DNA of 64,000 bases from Neokomagataea thailandica NBRC 106555 (GCF_001598495.1 NZ_BCZB01000013.1:1-64000); one strand, 5' to 3'; shown: positions 19,796 to 28,807, counted from the first letter of the stretch. Numbers and translations: made by a program. Notes: generated by a model not told the origin, from the sequence alone.

Positions 19796-19943
19796 GCGTG
19801 GTCTGGCCTTGTGGTGCGGAAGGATGAGCGGCGTGTATGTTCATATGCGGAGTGTGCCATGCTCTTGTGTTTCGTGCATCCCTTGACCCCGTGATCATTA
19901 TGCAGGTCAGATACAGTATTTTGTGAACGTAAGAGAGCGTATT

Positions 19944-20774
19944 ATGTCGCACCGCATTGTGATTCAGCCGGATGAATTGCCTGATGAGTACGTGGCGCTG
20001 GATGCCAGCGTGCTGTTGCCGGGGCAAACGGGTGATCTGGATGCTGACTTTCGTAAGTCCGCTTTACCGGGTGCGCGTCGGTTTGACATAGGGGTGTTTT
20101 CTGACCCGGAGAGCACTTTGCCGCATACGGTGCCGAGTGCCGCACGTTTTGCAGCGCTTATCGGCGCTTTGGGAATCGAAGCGACGACGACGCTGGTTTT
20201 CTATGATCGCTCAGGGTGTGTTGGTGCGGCGCGTGGTTGGTGGCTGACACAGCTTTTTGGGCATCAGGGACCTGTCTATGTGTTGGATGGTGGGTTGGAG
20301 CAATGGCGTGCTGAAGGCGGTGTGCCAGAGCCGGGCGTGATGCAGTCTCCGCCGGTCACGTACTGGACTTGCCCGAATTATCGCTTTTTGGTGGGGAGCG
20401 GTGATGTTGTGGCGGCTTTGGAGGCGCCAGAGCATTTTAGTGTGGTGGATGTGCGGGCCGCTGGGCGCTTTCGTGGTGTGCAGGCTGAGCCGCGGCGGGG
20501 TATGCGGCCGGGGCATATGCCGGGCGCGATTAATATTGAATGGCAATATTTCTTTGATTCATCCGGGTGTTTTATCGACCCTGAACGCTTGCGTGAGGTC
20601 CTGGCACCTGCCGGAGATAAGGCGATTATCGCCAGTTGTGGGTCAGGGCTGACGGCATCCACATTGGTGTTGGCTGCTCACGTGGCTGGGTTAGGGCCAG
20701 CAGCATTATATGACGGATCATGGGCAGAATGGGGCAGCAATACGAGCTTGCCCGTTGTGAAGGACGAAGACTAA
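19944..20774 (+). CDS. sseA: Sulfurtransferase, two rhodanese domains (3-mercaptopyruvate type)
   Basis: 276-residue protein with two rhodanese domains. The first is inactive-like (GALGIEATTTLVFYDRSG, no cysteine loop). The second ends in the active-site loop SCGSGLTAS, with the catalytic cysteine at about residue 232. The CGSG(V/L)TA loop is the mercaptopyruvate sulfurtransferase type rather than the CRKG type of thiosulfate rhodanese, so transfer of sulfur from 3-mercaptopyruvate is the better guess. The ATG at 19944 is used, with AAGAGAG upstream; the frame is open from a GTG at 19923. Its stop overlaps the metC start by one base (TAATG), suggesting joint sulfur-amino-acid metabolism. Confidence 0.9.
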   Translation: MSHRIVIQPDELPDEYVALDASVLLPGQTGDLDADFRKSALPGARRFDIGVFSDPESTLPHTVPSAARFAALIGALGIEATTTLVFYDRSGCVGAARGWWLTQLFGHQGPVYVLDGGLEQWRAEGGVPEPGVMQSPPVTYWTCPNYRFLVGSGDVVAALEAPEHFSVVDVRAAGRFRGVQAEPRRGMRPGHMPGAINIEWQYFFDSSGCFIDPERLREVLAPAGDKAIIASCGSGLTASTLVLAAHVAGLGPAALYDGSWAEWGSNTSLPVVKDED

Positions 20775-21994
20775 TGGATCATGCTCTGGACAAAAGCCTG
20801 ACCGCTGGATGGCATAAAATGGCGACGACTCTTGTGCAGGGGGGGCGCGCCGACGTGGAAGAGAGCGGAACGCTGGTGAACCTGCCTGTGGAGCGTGGTT
20901 CGACGGTTTTGTTCCCCAGTATTGAGGCGATGAACCGTCAAGATGGGCGTAGCCATGCGCATAAGGCGGTGTATGGCGCTATGGGGAACCCGACGCAGCA
21001 TGAACTGGAGCAGTTTATTGCTGTGTTGGAAGGGGGCAGTCATACGCAGATTGTCAATTCAGGGTTGAGTGCATGTACGACGCCGTTGCTCGCCTTTTTG
21101 GGGCAGGGTGATCATCTTTTGCTGCCAGATTCTGTTTATGGCCCAACGCGTCGTTTTGCGGAGACGATGTTGCGGCGGCTCGGAGTGCAGACGAGCTATT
21201 ATCCGCCCATGGCGTCTCGTGAGGTGGTGGAAGGCTTTTTGCAGAGCAATACGCGTATTGTGTTTGCGGAAAGCCCGGGGAGCCACACGTTTGAAGTGCA
21301 GGATGTGCCCATGCTGGCGGATGTGGCGCATCAGGCTGGGGCGCTATGTTTTTTGGATAATACGTGGGGTTTTGGCATTTTCCAGCCTTTTGAGCATGGT
21401 GTGGATGTGTCCATTCAGGCGTTGTCCAAATATCCAAGTGGGCATGCAGATGTGATTATGGGCTCCATCACGGTAAATGATGCGGCGCATTGGAAGATTT
21501 TGCGGGATGCATCCATTCAATTAGGGCAATGTGCGAGCCCAGATGATTGCTGGTTGGTGCTGCGCGGGCTGCGGACGATTGGTGTGCGTATGGCGCATCA
21601 GAGCCAGAATGCGTATGCGCTGGCCGCGTGGTTGAAAACGCGCTCTGAAGTGGAGCGTGTGCTGCATCCCGCGTTTGAAGACTGCCCGGGCCATGATTTT
21701 TGGAAGCGGGATTTTCAGGGGGCGAACGGGCTTTTTGGGGTGCAGTTGAAGGCGGATATTTCGGTGCAAGCGGCTGAAACTATGCTGGATGGATTGCGCC
21801 ATTTTGGCATTGGTGCGTCTTGGGGCGGGTATGAAAGTCTTGTTCTGCCGACGACCGGGCATATTCGCCGTAGTGCGGAGGCAGGACCAACGGCAGCGAC
21901 ATTCCGCGTGCATGTTGGGCTGGAAAGCTTGGAAGATTTGAAGATCGATCTTTCACGTGGGCTGGATAGTCTCGCGTATCACGCGGCGGAGTAA
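20774..21994 (+). CDS. metC: Cystathionine beta-lyase
   Basis: 406-residue PLP enzyme of the Cys/Met-metabolism fold type I family. The PLP lysine is Lys219 in ALSKYPSGHAD. YGAMGNPTQHELEQ replaces the usual YSR-NPT block near the N-terminus, and the SSGLSA-like NSGLSACTTPLLAFL segment is the PLP phosphate region. The SKYPSGHAD context fits cystathionine beta-lyase (cystathionine to homocysteine, pyruvate and ammonia). The ATG at 20774 overlaps the sseA stop; the frame is open upstream but lies within sseA. It is convergent with yifB only 5 bp away, with no terminator visible between them. Confidence 0.9.
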   Translation: MDHALDKSLTAGWHKMATTLVQGGRADVEESGTLVNLPVERGSTVLFPSIEAMNRQDGRSHAHKAVYGAMGNPTQHELEQFIAVLEGGSHTQIVNSGLSACTTPLLAFLGQGDHLLLPDSVYGPTRRFAETMLRRLGVQTSYYPPMASREVVEGFLQSNTRIVFAESPGSHTFEVQDVPMLADVAHQAGALCFLDNTWGFGIFQPFEHGVDVSIQALSKYPSGHADVIMGSITVNDAAHWKILRDASIQLGQCASPDDCWLVLRGLRTIGVRMAHQSQNAYALAAWLKTRSEVERVLHPAFEDCPGHDFWKRDFQGANGLFGVQLKADISVQAAETMLDGLRHFGIGASWGGYESLVLPTTGHIRRSAEAGPTAATFRVHVGLESLEDLKIDLSRGLDSLAYHAAE

Positions 21995-21999
21995 GGTGT

Positions 22000-23499
22000 T
22001 CAGCGCCGTCTGAAGCTGAGGGCTTCGGTGACGTGATGGCGCTGGACTTCAGTCGTGCCTTCTAAGTCCGCAATGGTGCGGCTGACGCGCATGAGGCGTG
22101 TCATGCCGCGATTGGAGAGCTTAAGCCTTAGGGCTGCGTGTTCGATGACGGAACGGGCATCATCATCCATCACGAATAAATCTGGATTTGTATGTGCGTT
22201 CGCAGCACCTTGGCGGGCGTATTGTTGATGGCGGGCGGTGATGACACGGGCACGAATGGCTGCGCTGTTCTCGCCGCAGGGTGCGCGGGTCATGAGGTTG
22301 GGTGGTAGCGGATCTATCGTGACGTAGAGGTCGATGCGGTCCAGCATTGGGCCAGAGATGCGTCCTGCGTAATCATCGCCGCAGCGTGGGGCTTTGCGGC
22401 AATTTTGTTCGGGGTCGCCTAAATGGCCGCAACGGCATGGGTTCATAGCGGCGATCAACTGAAAACGTGCAGGGTATGTTGTGTGCCGGGCGACGCGTGA
22501 GATGGTGACATTGCCCGTTTCGAGTGGTTGGCGCAGGGCCTCAAGGCTGTTGCGGGCAAACTCTGGGAGTTCGTCTAAGAACAGAACACCGTGATGGGCC
22601 AAGCTGACCTCGCCGGGGCGTGCTTTGGCACCGCCGCCAATAAGAGCGGCGAGGCTCGCGCTGTGATGGGGTGCACGATAAGGTGGCCTGACAATTAGGT
22701 GTCCATTCTCCAGCATACCGGAAATGCTGTGGATACGGCTGGCCTCAAGGGTTTCTTCGGCGGTGAGGTCTGGAAGAATGCTGGGGAGACGTGAGGCCAG
22801 CATGGATTTTCCGCCGCCGGGCGGCCCATTTAAGAGTGCCGAATGTCCGCCAGCGGCAGCAATTTCAAGAGCACGTCGGCCAATGGTCATGCCTTTGATA
22901 TCGGCGAAGTCAGGGCCGTATTCTTTCGGGTGATGCTCAGGGGCGGTTGTTGTGGGTAAAACTTGCTCCCCACGGAAATGTGCCATCAGGGCTATGAGCG
23001 TTTCGGGTGCGAGGACATCATGAGCGTAATTGGTCCAGCGTGCTTCGCGTTCTTGGGAGGCCGGGCAGATGAGGCCGAGTTCTTGTTCTGCGGCACCAAG
23101 GGATGCGGAAAGGACGCCATGCACGGGGTTGAGGCGGCCATCTAAGGAGAGTTCGCCTAAAGCAGCATATTCAGAGAGAGCTTCAACATCTAAAAGCCCC
23201 ATGGCGATGAGCAGGCCTAGGGCGATTGGTAGATCAAAATGCGCGCCTTCTTTGAGTAAATCTGCGGGGGTGAGATTAATCAAAATACGTTTGGGCGGTA
23301 GGGCAAGGCCCATGGCCGTGAGAGCAGCTTTAACGCGCTCTTTTGCTTCGCCAACGGCTTTATCGGCCAGGCCAACGAGTAAAAATGCCGGTAAGCCGCT
23401 TGATATTTGCACCTCGACCGTAACGGGTATGGCCTCAATGCCGGAAAAGGCAAAGCTCTGAACGCGGGCGAGTGTTGGGTGCAGTGCGGCCGATGTCAT
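22000..23499 (-). CDS. YifB/ComM family Mg chelatase-like AAA+ ATPase
   Basis: 499-residue AAA+ protein of the ComM/YifB group, related to hexameric helicases that promote branch migration during natural transformation in some bacteria. An N-terminal Lon-like ChlI domain begins VQSFAFSGIEAIPVTVEVQ. The ATPase core has Walker A NGPPGGGKSMLASRLPS and Walker B GVLFLDELPEF, and the C-terminal domain ends RVSRTIADLEG. A cysteine-bearing CRCGHLGDPEQNCRK insert is typical of the family. The only ATG giving a full-length product sits inside a perfect 12-bp hairpin (23497-23526). serA lies 36 bp upstream on the same strand. Confidence 0.9.
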   Translation of the reverse strand: MTSAALHPTLARVQSFAFSGIEAIPVTVEVQISSGLPAFLLVGLADKAVGEAKERVKAALTAMGLALPPKRILINLTPADLLKEGAHFDLPIALGLLIAMGLLDVEALSEYAALGELSLDGRLNPVHGVLSASLGAAEQELGLICPASQEREARWTNYAHDVLAPETLIALMAHFRGEQVLPTTTAPEHHPKEYGPDFADIKGMTIGRRALEIAAAGGHSALLNGPPGGGKSMLASRLPSILPDLTAEETLEASRIHSISGMLENGHLIVRPPYRAPHHSASLAALIGGGAKARPGEVSLAHHGVLFLDELPEFARNSLEALRQPLETGNVTISRVARHTTYPARFQLIAAMNPCRCGHLGDPEQNCRKAPRCGDDYAGRISGPMLDRIDLYVTIDPLPPNLMTRAPCGENSAAIRARVITARHQQYARQGAANAHTNPDLFVMDDDARSVIEHAALRLKLSNRGMTRLMRVSRTIADLEGTTEVQRHHVTEALSFRRR

Positions 23500-23526
23500 G
23501 GTGGCTACTATGCGGTAGCCACCATG
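23497..23526 (-). promoter_or_regulatory. Perfect 12-bp hairpin over the yifB start codon
   Basis: CATGGTGGCTAC and GTAGCCACCATG pair perfectly around a 6-base loop. On the minus strand the ATG at the 3' end of the stem is the yifB start codon, and no ribosome binding site is visible in the stem. The hairpin begins 10 bases after the serA stop and has no T-tract. It could hold yifB translation low or help end serA transcripts. Confidence 0.6.
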
Positions 23527-23535
23527 AGGAAAGTG

Positions 23536-24783
23536 TTAACGCTGGTAGATCAAGCGTGCGCGCAATGTGCCGTCAAGTGCGCGGAGGCCATCAAGCAGTT
23601 GGTGATCTTGATCATGCCCGGCTGATTCGGCTTCAACGACGACGTAACCCAATTCACCATCTGTTTGCAGATATTGTGCGGTGATGTTGGCGTCTGCTGC
23701 GGCAAAGAGTTCGTTGATTTGGCGCATGATACCGGGGCGGTTTGCATGCAGATGCATGAAGCGCGTACCGCGTGGGCGCTCTGGCAGTTGCACACCGGGG
23801 AAGTTTACGGCGCCAATGGTGGAGCCTACATCGGAGTAATCGGCCAGTTTAACGGCGACTTCTACGCCAATGCGCTCTTGTGCTTCCATTGTGGAGCCGC
23901 CGATATGCGGCGTGAGTAGGACGTTTTCTAGCCCTTGAAGTGGTGATGTGAAGCGTTCGCTTGAGCCTTTTGGTTCAACGGGGAACACGTCAATGGCTGC
24001 GCCCATCAAGTGTCCGTCTTTCAGGGCTGCGGCGAGGGCATCAAGGTCCACGACCTTACCGCGTGCGTTATTGATGAGAATGCTGTTGGGCTTCATGGCC
24101 CGGATTTCAGCTTCACCAATGAGATTGTTGGTTTCCGGTGTTTGGGGGACGTGCAGCGTCACAACATCGGACTGGCCCAGAAGTTCTTCTAAGGTTGGTA
24201 CAGCAACGGCATTGCCGTGCGGAAGGCACGGAACGGTGTCATAATAAATGACGCGCATACCGAAGGCTTCGGCCAGTACGGAAAGCTGTGAGCCGATGGA
24301 GCCGTATCCGACGATACCAAGAGTTTTGCCGCGTACTTCCCATGCATTGGCTGCAGATTTTTCCCAGCCGCCATCATGACAGGCGACGGAGCGTGATGGA
24401 ATGCGGCGCATGAGCATGACCACTTCGCCCATGACCAATTCGGCAACGGAGCGTGTGTTGCTGTAAGGCGCATTGAAGACGGGAATGCCAGCTTCACGTG
24501 CGGCGGTTAGGTCGACTTGATTGGTCCCGATGCAGAAGCAACCGATGGCCATCAGGCGGTCTGCTGATTCGATGACTTCGCGCGTGAGCTGGGTGCGGCT
24601 ACGAATGCCGACCATGTGCACACCGCGCAGCGCGTCTTTCAGGGCGTCGCCTTCAAGGGCACCTTTGAGGCGGGTGACTTGAGCATAACCCTGTGCGGCA
24701 AGATGCGAGACGGCGCTGTCATGGACGCCTTCGAGCAAGAGGATGTTGATTTTGTTCTTGGCAAGGGAAAGCTGGTTGTCCAT
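23536..24783 (-). CDS. serA: D-3-phosphoglycerate dehydrogenase with C-terminal ACT domain
   Basis: 415-residue NAD-dependent enzyme for the first step of serine synthesis. The Rossmann motif is GIVGYGSIGSQ. Substrate and catalytic blocks are GCFCIGTNQVDL, INNARGKVVD (Arg) and LTPHIGGSTMEAQ (His). The last ~75 residues (from LHANRPGIMRQINELF) form the ACT domain that senses serine. Length matches the E. coli type (about 410), not the longer mycobacterial type. An additional N-terminal ten residues precede the usual LLLEGVH start. hisN lies 104 bp upstream on the same strand, with a hairpin in the gap. Confidence 0.94.
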   Translation of the reverse strand: MDNQLSLAKNKINILLLEGVHDSAVSHLAAQGYAQVTRLKGALEGDALKDALRGVHMVGIRSRTQLTREVIESADRLMAIGCFCIGTNQVDLTAAREAGIPVFNAPYSNTRSVAELVMGEVVMLMRRIPSRSVACHDGGWEKSAANAWEVRGKTLGIVGYGSIGSQLSVLAEAFGMRVIYYDTVPCLPHGNAVAVPTLEELLGQSDVVTLHVPQTPETNNLIGEAEIRAMKPNSILINNARGKVVDLDALAAALKDGHLMGAAIDVFPVEPKGSSERFTSPLQGLENVLLTPHIGGSTMEAQERIGVEVAVKLADYSDVGSTIGAVNFPGVQLPERPRGTRFMHLHANRPGIMRQINELFAAADANITAQYLQTDGELGYVVVEAESAGHDQDHQLLDGLRALDGTLRARLIYQR

Positions 24784-24847
24784 CGCGCTGCTCCGGTCCG
24801 TCTGTCATCATACGCCAGCCTGCACGCGTTCGTCCGGGCGGCGGGGG

Positions 24848-24876
24848 GATCCTGCCTAACGTATTGTGGCAGGATC
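24848..24876 (-). other. Hairpin between hisN and serA
   Basis: A perfect 9-bp stem, GATCCTGCC/GGCAGGATC, with an 11-base loop lies 11 bp after the hisN stop and 64 bp before serA. No T-run follows on the minus strand, so it is either a weak terminator of hisN or part of a serA leader. Confidence 0.45.
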
Positions 24877-24887
24877 GGAAAGGTCTG

Positions 24888-25700
24888 TTAGGTGGTGGGG
24901 GATAGGACAGAAATCAACTGTGGCACTAATGCCGGGTTCCCGCAGGCCAGAACTGTTCCATCACTTTCGAGGCGTAAGGGCGCGCCTTGCCAATCAGAGA
25001 TATGGCCACCTGCACCTTGAATAATAGGCACTAAGGCGCCCCAGTCCCAAGGTTTCATGGTGCATTCTGCGATGACATCAATTTGGCCGAGAGCAAGGAG
25101 GCCGTAAGAATAACAGTCTCCGCCCCATGACGTCCGTAATGTTTGCGCCTGAAGTGCTTTGAAGCGTGGCGTATGCTCTGGGGTAAGCATTTCTGGGGAT
25201 GTGCAGGATAATTCGGCCTGGTTGAGCGCGAGGCAAGCGCGTGTGCCAGCTTTGCCGGGAATGGATGCTGCGGTGAAGGTGGTTGGGCGGCCCTCAACGC
25301 CGAGCCAGCGTTCATTGGTAATGGGTTGGTCAATCAGCCCTAAGACCGGGCGGCCTTGGTAGAAAAGCGAGACAAGAATGCCGAAAGTAGGACGGCCTGT
25401 AAGGAAGGCGCGGGTGCCGTCAATGGGGTCCAGTACCCAAAGCCAGTCGCCGTCATGCCCGCTTTGGCCGGCTTCTTCACCGAGAATACCGTGATCAGGG
25501 AGGTGCTGTTCTAAAATATCACGCATGGCGCGTTCGGCAGCACGGTCTGCGATGGTGACCGGGCTGTCATCCGATTTGGCATCGGCTTGCAGAGAGGTGC
25601 GGAAATGAGGGCGGATGACAGTACGGGCAGCATCCGCACAGGCATGGGCAACCTGAATGATGGTATCCGTGACGAGAGGGGATGTGTGTTGTGCAGTCAT
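24888..25700 (-). CDS. hisN: Histidinol-phosphatase, inositol monophosphatase family
   Basis: 270-residue Mg-dependent phosphatase of the IMPase fold. GILGEEAG and WVLDPIDGTRAFLTGRP hold the metal-binding acidic residues, and WDWGALVPIIQGAGG near the C-terminus is the second metal-binding block. The GTRAF and FGGDCYSYGLLA-like GGDCYSYGLLALGQ patterns are typical of HisN-type histidinol-phosphate phosphatases, which perform the penultimate step of histidine synthesis. A generic inositol monophosphatase is the alternative. It stands alone next to serA on one side and divergent kdsB on the other. No other his biosynthesis gene is in the window; hisS encodes the tRNA synthetase. Confidence 0.83.
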   Translation of the reverse strand: MTAQHTSPLVTDTIIQVAHACADAARTVIRPHFRTSLQADAKSDDSPVTIADRAAERAMRDILEQHLPDHGILGEEAGQSGHDGDWLWVLDPIDGTRAFLTGRPTFGILVSLFYQGRPVLGLIDQPITNERWLGVEGRPTTFTAASIPGKAGTRACLALNQAELSCTSPEMLTPEHTPRFKALQAQTLRTSWGGDCYSYGLLALGQIDVIAECTMKPWDWGALVPIIQGAGGHISDWQGAPLRLESDGTVLACGNPALVPQLISVLSPTT

Positions 25701-25801
25701 ATACCTTACATACCTAATAATGGGGTTTCAGTGTCAAAAAATCCCCAGAAGGGGGCTGCCTATGATTGACGGCGCCGCGGGTGAGCGGCATCACAGAGAG
25801 T

Positions 25802-26536
25802 ATGAAGCCGATTATTGTTATCCCTGCCAGACTTGCCTCCACGCGCCTTCCGCGCAAGCCCCTTGCGGAGATTGGTGGGCGCACCATGATCGAACAGGTT
25901 GCTCTCAGAGCGCTGGAAGCTGATTTGGGGCGCGTAGTTGTCGCGGCAGGTGATCAGGATATTATAGATGCTGTTGCGCATCTTGATGGGGTCGAAGCTG
26001 TTTTGACAGCGCCTGATCTGCCCAGTGGTTCAGACCGTGTGCATGCTGCTTTGCAGCATATTGATCCGGCGGGTGAGCATGATGTGGTGGTGAATTTTCA
26101 GGGCGATTTGCCTTCTATGGACCCGCAGGCGCTGCGTGCTGTGTTGGCGCCGGTGGAGTGTGGTGCTTTTGATATTGGTACGTTGGTTGCGCCTATTCAT
26201 ACGGATGAGGAGTTACATGCCTCACAAATTGTGAAGGTGGCGTGTACGTTTGATGATCACCCTGTGGCGCGTGGGGTTTATTTCTCACGTCTTCCGGTGC
26301 CGTCAGGCGCGGGGGAGCATTGGCATCATATTGGTATTTATGCGTGGCGCCGCCAGGCTTTAGAACGCTTTGTCACCTTGCCACCTTCGGGGTTGGAACG
26401 GCGGGAGAGTCTTGAGCAGTTACGCGCACTTGAAAACGGTATGAGTATTGGGTGCGTGCGTATTGCGGAGGCACCGCGCGGCGTTGATACGGCAGATGAT
26501 TTGGCCTTTGTACGAAAGGCATTTACATGCCCATAA
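25802..26536 (+). CDS. kdsB: 3-deoxy-manno-octulosonate cytidylyltransferase
   Basis: 244-residue CMP-Kdo synthetase that activates Kdo for transfer to lipid A. IPARLASTRLPRKPLAEIGG is the nucleotide-binding start, split as IPARLASTRLPRKPL and AEIGGRTMI; LPSGSDRV and NFQGDLP follow. The ATG at 25802, with AGAGAG upstream, matches the family N-terminus; an upstream ATG at 25766 would add twelve atypical residues. It overlaps pheA by 10 bp, giving coupled translation of an LPS enzyme and a phenylalanine enzyme. This odd pairing occurs elsewhere in Acetobacteraceae as far as I recall, so is not evidence of a joint function. Confidence 0.93.
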   Translation: MKPIIVIPARLASTRLPRKPLAEIGGRTMIEQVALRALEADLGRVVVAAGDQDIIDAVAHLDGVEAVLTAPDLPSGSDRVHAALQHIDPAGEHDVVVNFQGDLPSMDPQALRAVLAPVECGAFDIGTLVAPIHTDEELHASQIVKVACTFDDHPVARGVYFSRLPVPSGAGEHWHHIGIYAWRRQALERFVTLPPSGLERRESLEQLRALENGMSIGCVRIAEAPRGVDTADDLAFVRKAFTCP

Positions 26537-27357
26537 TTGCTTTCCAAGGGCGTCCCGGCGCTTATTCTGATCTTGTTTGCCGTCAGGCACGTCCTGTGTG
26601 GGAAACGCTGCCATGCTCAAGTTTCTCTGCGGCGATTGAGGCTGTACATGATGGCCGTGCCGATGAGGCCCTCTTAGCGTGCGAAAATTCGCTTGCGGGA
26701 CGTGTGCCAGAAATTCATGCTCTTTTGCCTAACGCTGGGCTGCATATTGTTGGCGAACATTTTCACCGGGTTGAACATTGTTTGCTGGTTGTGCCGGGTA
26801 CGCCGATAGAAGCAATTCGTGCAGTACACACACATCCGGTTGCGCTGGGGCAAATTCGCAATCTTCTTGCAGAGTTAGACGTTGAAGGTGTGCCGCAATT
26901 TGACACAGCAGGCGCGGCCGAGATGGTGGCACAATGGCAACGGCCGGGGGATGCCGCGGTGGCGTCGTCCTTGGCTGGGGAGCTAAATGGGCTGGAAATC
27001 CTCAGGCGAAATGTTGAGGATGCCGCGCATAATACAACACGATTTTACCGCGTGGCGCCGCAGCCGGACTGGCCAGATCCGTCTCATGACGGTACGTTGA
27101 CAACCTTGCTTATGCGGGTTGGCAATAAGCCGGGAGCGTTGTATGCCGCCCTCGGCGGGTTTGCACGATACGGTGTGAATATGACGCGCCTTGAAAGCTA
27201 TATGCTGGGTGGCTCTTTTGCGGCAACGCAGTTCTTGATGGATATTGAAGGGCATCCAGAGCAGGACAATGTGCGTTTGGCACTCAAAGAGCTGACACAA
27301 GTCAGTGATGATCTGAAGCTACTCGGTATATATCCGCGCAGTTTGGCCCGCGTGTAG
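26527..27357 (+). CDS. pheA: Prephenate dehydratase
   Basis: 276-residue monofunctional enzyme that converts prephenate to phenylpyruvate in phenylalanine synthesis. IAFQGRPGAYSD at the start, ENSLAGRVPE, and the catalytic NTTRFYRV near residue 170 are the dehydratase landmarks. A C-terminal ACT domain follows: VGNKPGALYAALGGF (GALV-type motif) and LESYMLGG in place of the usual ESRP, which binds phenylalanine as feedback inhibitor in relatives. No chorismate mutase domain is present, so that activity must come from another gene. Start overlaps kdsB by 10 bp. Confidence 0.93.
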   Translation: MPIIAFQGRPGAYSDLVCRQARPVWETLPCSSFSAAIEAVHDGRADEALLACENSLAGRVPEIHALLPNAGLHIVGEHFHRVEHCLLVVPGTPIEAIRAVHTHPVALGQIRNLLAELDVEGVPQFDTAGAAEMVAQWQRPGDAAVASSLAGELNGLEILRRNVEDAAHNTTRFYRVAPQPDWPDPSHDGTLTTLLMRVGNKPGALYAALGGFARYGVNMTRLESYMLGGSFAATQFLMDIEGHPEQDNVRLALKELTQVSDDLKLLGIYPRSLARV

Positions 27358-27414
27358 GGGTACAATTATCATCGTTATGGTGGTGGTTGGTTAAGGATGA
27401 ACAGGAACGAGAAG

Positions 27415-28308
27415 ATGGTAGGCACGCGCATGGTTCGTGGAGCGCTGACGGCTTTAATAACGCCGATGCAGACAGATGGCGCTGTTGATTATACGGCTTT
27501 TGCGCGGCTGATAGAGCGTCAGGTCAAAGGCAAAGCGGCTGGTGTTATCCCGGCGGGTACGACGGGTGAAAGCCCGACTTTGTCACATGATGAGCACCGT
27601 CAGGTTGTGGCGCGTTGTGTGGAAGTGGCGGATGGCCGTATTCCTGTGATGGCTGGTGCGGGGTCCAACAGTACGTCTGAAGCAGTCGAGATGGCGCGTC
27701 ATGCACATTCTGTCGGTGCAGATAGCGTGCTGGTGGTGGTGCCGTATTATAATAAGCCAACTCAAGAGGGCTTGTACCGCCATTTTATGGCAGTTGCAGA
27801 TGCAACGCCTTTGCCTTTGTATTTGTACTGTATCCCGGGTCGTTCCATTGTTGATATTGCGCCGGACACGATGGCGCGTTTGGCTCAGCATCCTAATATT
27901 GTGGGTACAAAAGATGCGACGGCTAATATGGCGCGTCCGATTGCGGTGCGTCGTGCGATTAATAAGCCGTTTAATCAGCTTTCAGGCGATGATAATTCGA
28001 CCTTGGCCTTTATGGCGGCTGGCGGTGATGGCTGCATTAGTGTGACCTCTAATGTTGTGCCTGAGTTGTGTGCTGAACTGTTTACAGCATGGGATGAAGG
28101 GCGCATTGCGGATGCTATTGCGCTGCAAGACCGGTTGACACCACTGCATGATGCTCTTTTTGCGGAGAGTAATCCGGGACCGGTGAAATATGCACTGTCA
28201 CGGCTTGGTTTGTGTACGCCAACATTGCGTTTACCATTGGTTGAACCAACAGAAGCAACGCAGCGTGTGGTTGATAATGCTTTACGCTCTCTTGGATTGA
28301 TTGACTGA
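27415..28308 (+). CDS. dapA: 4-hydroxy-tetrahydrodipicolinate synthase
   Basis: 297-residue (beta/alpha)8 aldolase that condenses pyruvate with aspartate semialdehyde, the first committed step to diaminopimelate and lysine. Key blocks are ALITPM near the start, PAGTTGESPTLSHDEH, the catalytic tyrosine in PYYNKPTQEGLYRHF, and the Schiff-base lysine in VGTKDATAN. The start at 27415 has AGGA eight bases upstream; in-frame starts at 27397 and 27430 are possible. It is separated from pheA by 57 bp and followed by smpB after 4 bp. Aspartokinase (lysC) of the same pathway lies about 24 kb further on. Confidence 0.94.
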   Translation: MVGTRMVRGALTALITPMQTDGAVDYTAFARLIERQVKGKAAGVIPAGTTGESPTLSHDEHRQVVARCVEVADGRIPVMAGAGSNSTSEAVEMARHAHSVGADSVLVVVPYYNKPTQEGLYRHFMAVADATPLPLYLYCIPGRSIVDIAPDTMARLAQHPNIVGTKDATANMARPIAVRRAINKPFNQLSGDDNSTLAFMAAGGDGCISVTSNVVPELCAELFTAWDEGRIADAIALQDRLTPLHDALFAESNPGPVKYALSRLGLCTPTLRLPLVEPTEATQRVVDNALRSLGLID

Positions 28309-28312
28309 GTTT

Positions 28313-28807
28313 ATGGCGGCACCGAAAAAAAAGAGTGGTATGATTTCTCACGGAATCGCTGCGCAAAATAAAAAGGGTCGTTTCAACTATACGATTCTGG
28401 AAACGGTTGAGGCTGGATTGGTGCTGAAAGGGCCGGAGGTTAAGAGCCTCCGCCTAGGGCGCGCGACCATTACCGAAGCCTATGCCGGGGAGCGTGATGG
28501 TGAAATATGGCTCTATAATTCGTATATACCCGAGTATCAGGGGGGCGTTTTATCGCGCTTTGATACGCGTGCTCCGCGTAAGTTGTTGATGAGCAAAAAG
28601 CAGATCAACCATTTTGTGGGGGCAGTGAGTCGCTCAGGGGCATCGTTAGTGCCGTTGGACATTCACTTTAATGCACGTGGTGTTGCGAAGGTGACGTTAG
28701 GTCTGGGACAGGGGCGCAAAAAGGAAGACAAGCGTCACGCCATTGCAGAACGTGATTGGCAGCGTGATAAAGCGCGCTTGATGCGCAGCAAAGGCCGGGA
28801 CTTCTAA
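28313..28807 (+). CDS. smpB: SsrA-binding protein SmpB
   Basis: 164-residue RNA-binding partner of tmRNA in trans-translation. IAAQNKKGRFNYTILETVEAG (as NKKGRFNYTI), LKGPEVKSLR, YIPEYQGG and the basic tail GQGRKKEDKRHAIAERDWQR are standard SmpB blocks. The ATG at 28313 gives MAAPKKKSG; the frame also opens at a TTG at 28301 inside the dapA end. Four bases separate it from dapA, so the two are probably cotranscribed. dapA-smpB adjacency is common in alphaproteobacteria. A bidirectional terminator follows at 28885. The ssrA gene itself is not in the window. Confidence 0.95.
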   Translation: MAAPKKKSGMISHGIAAQNKKGRFNYTILETVEAGLVLKGPEVKSLRLGRATITEAYAGERDGEIWLYNSYIPEYQGGVLSRFDTRAPRKLLMSKKQINHFVGAVSRSGASLVPLDIHFNARGVAKVTLGLGQGRKKEDKRHAIAERDWQRDKARLMRSKGRDF

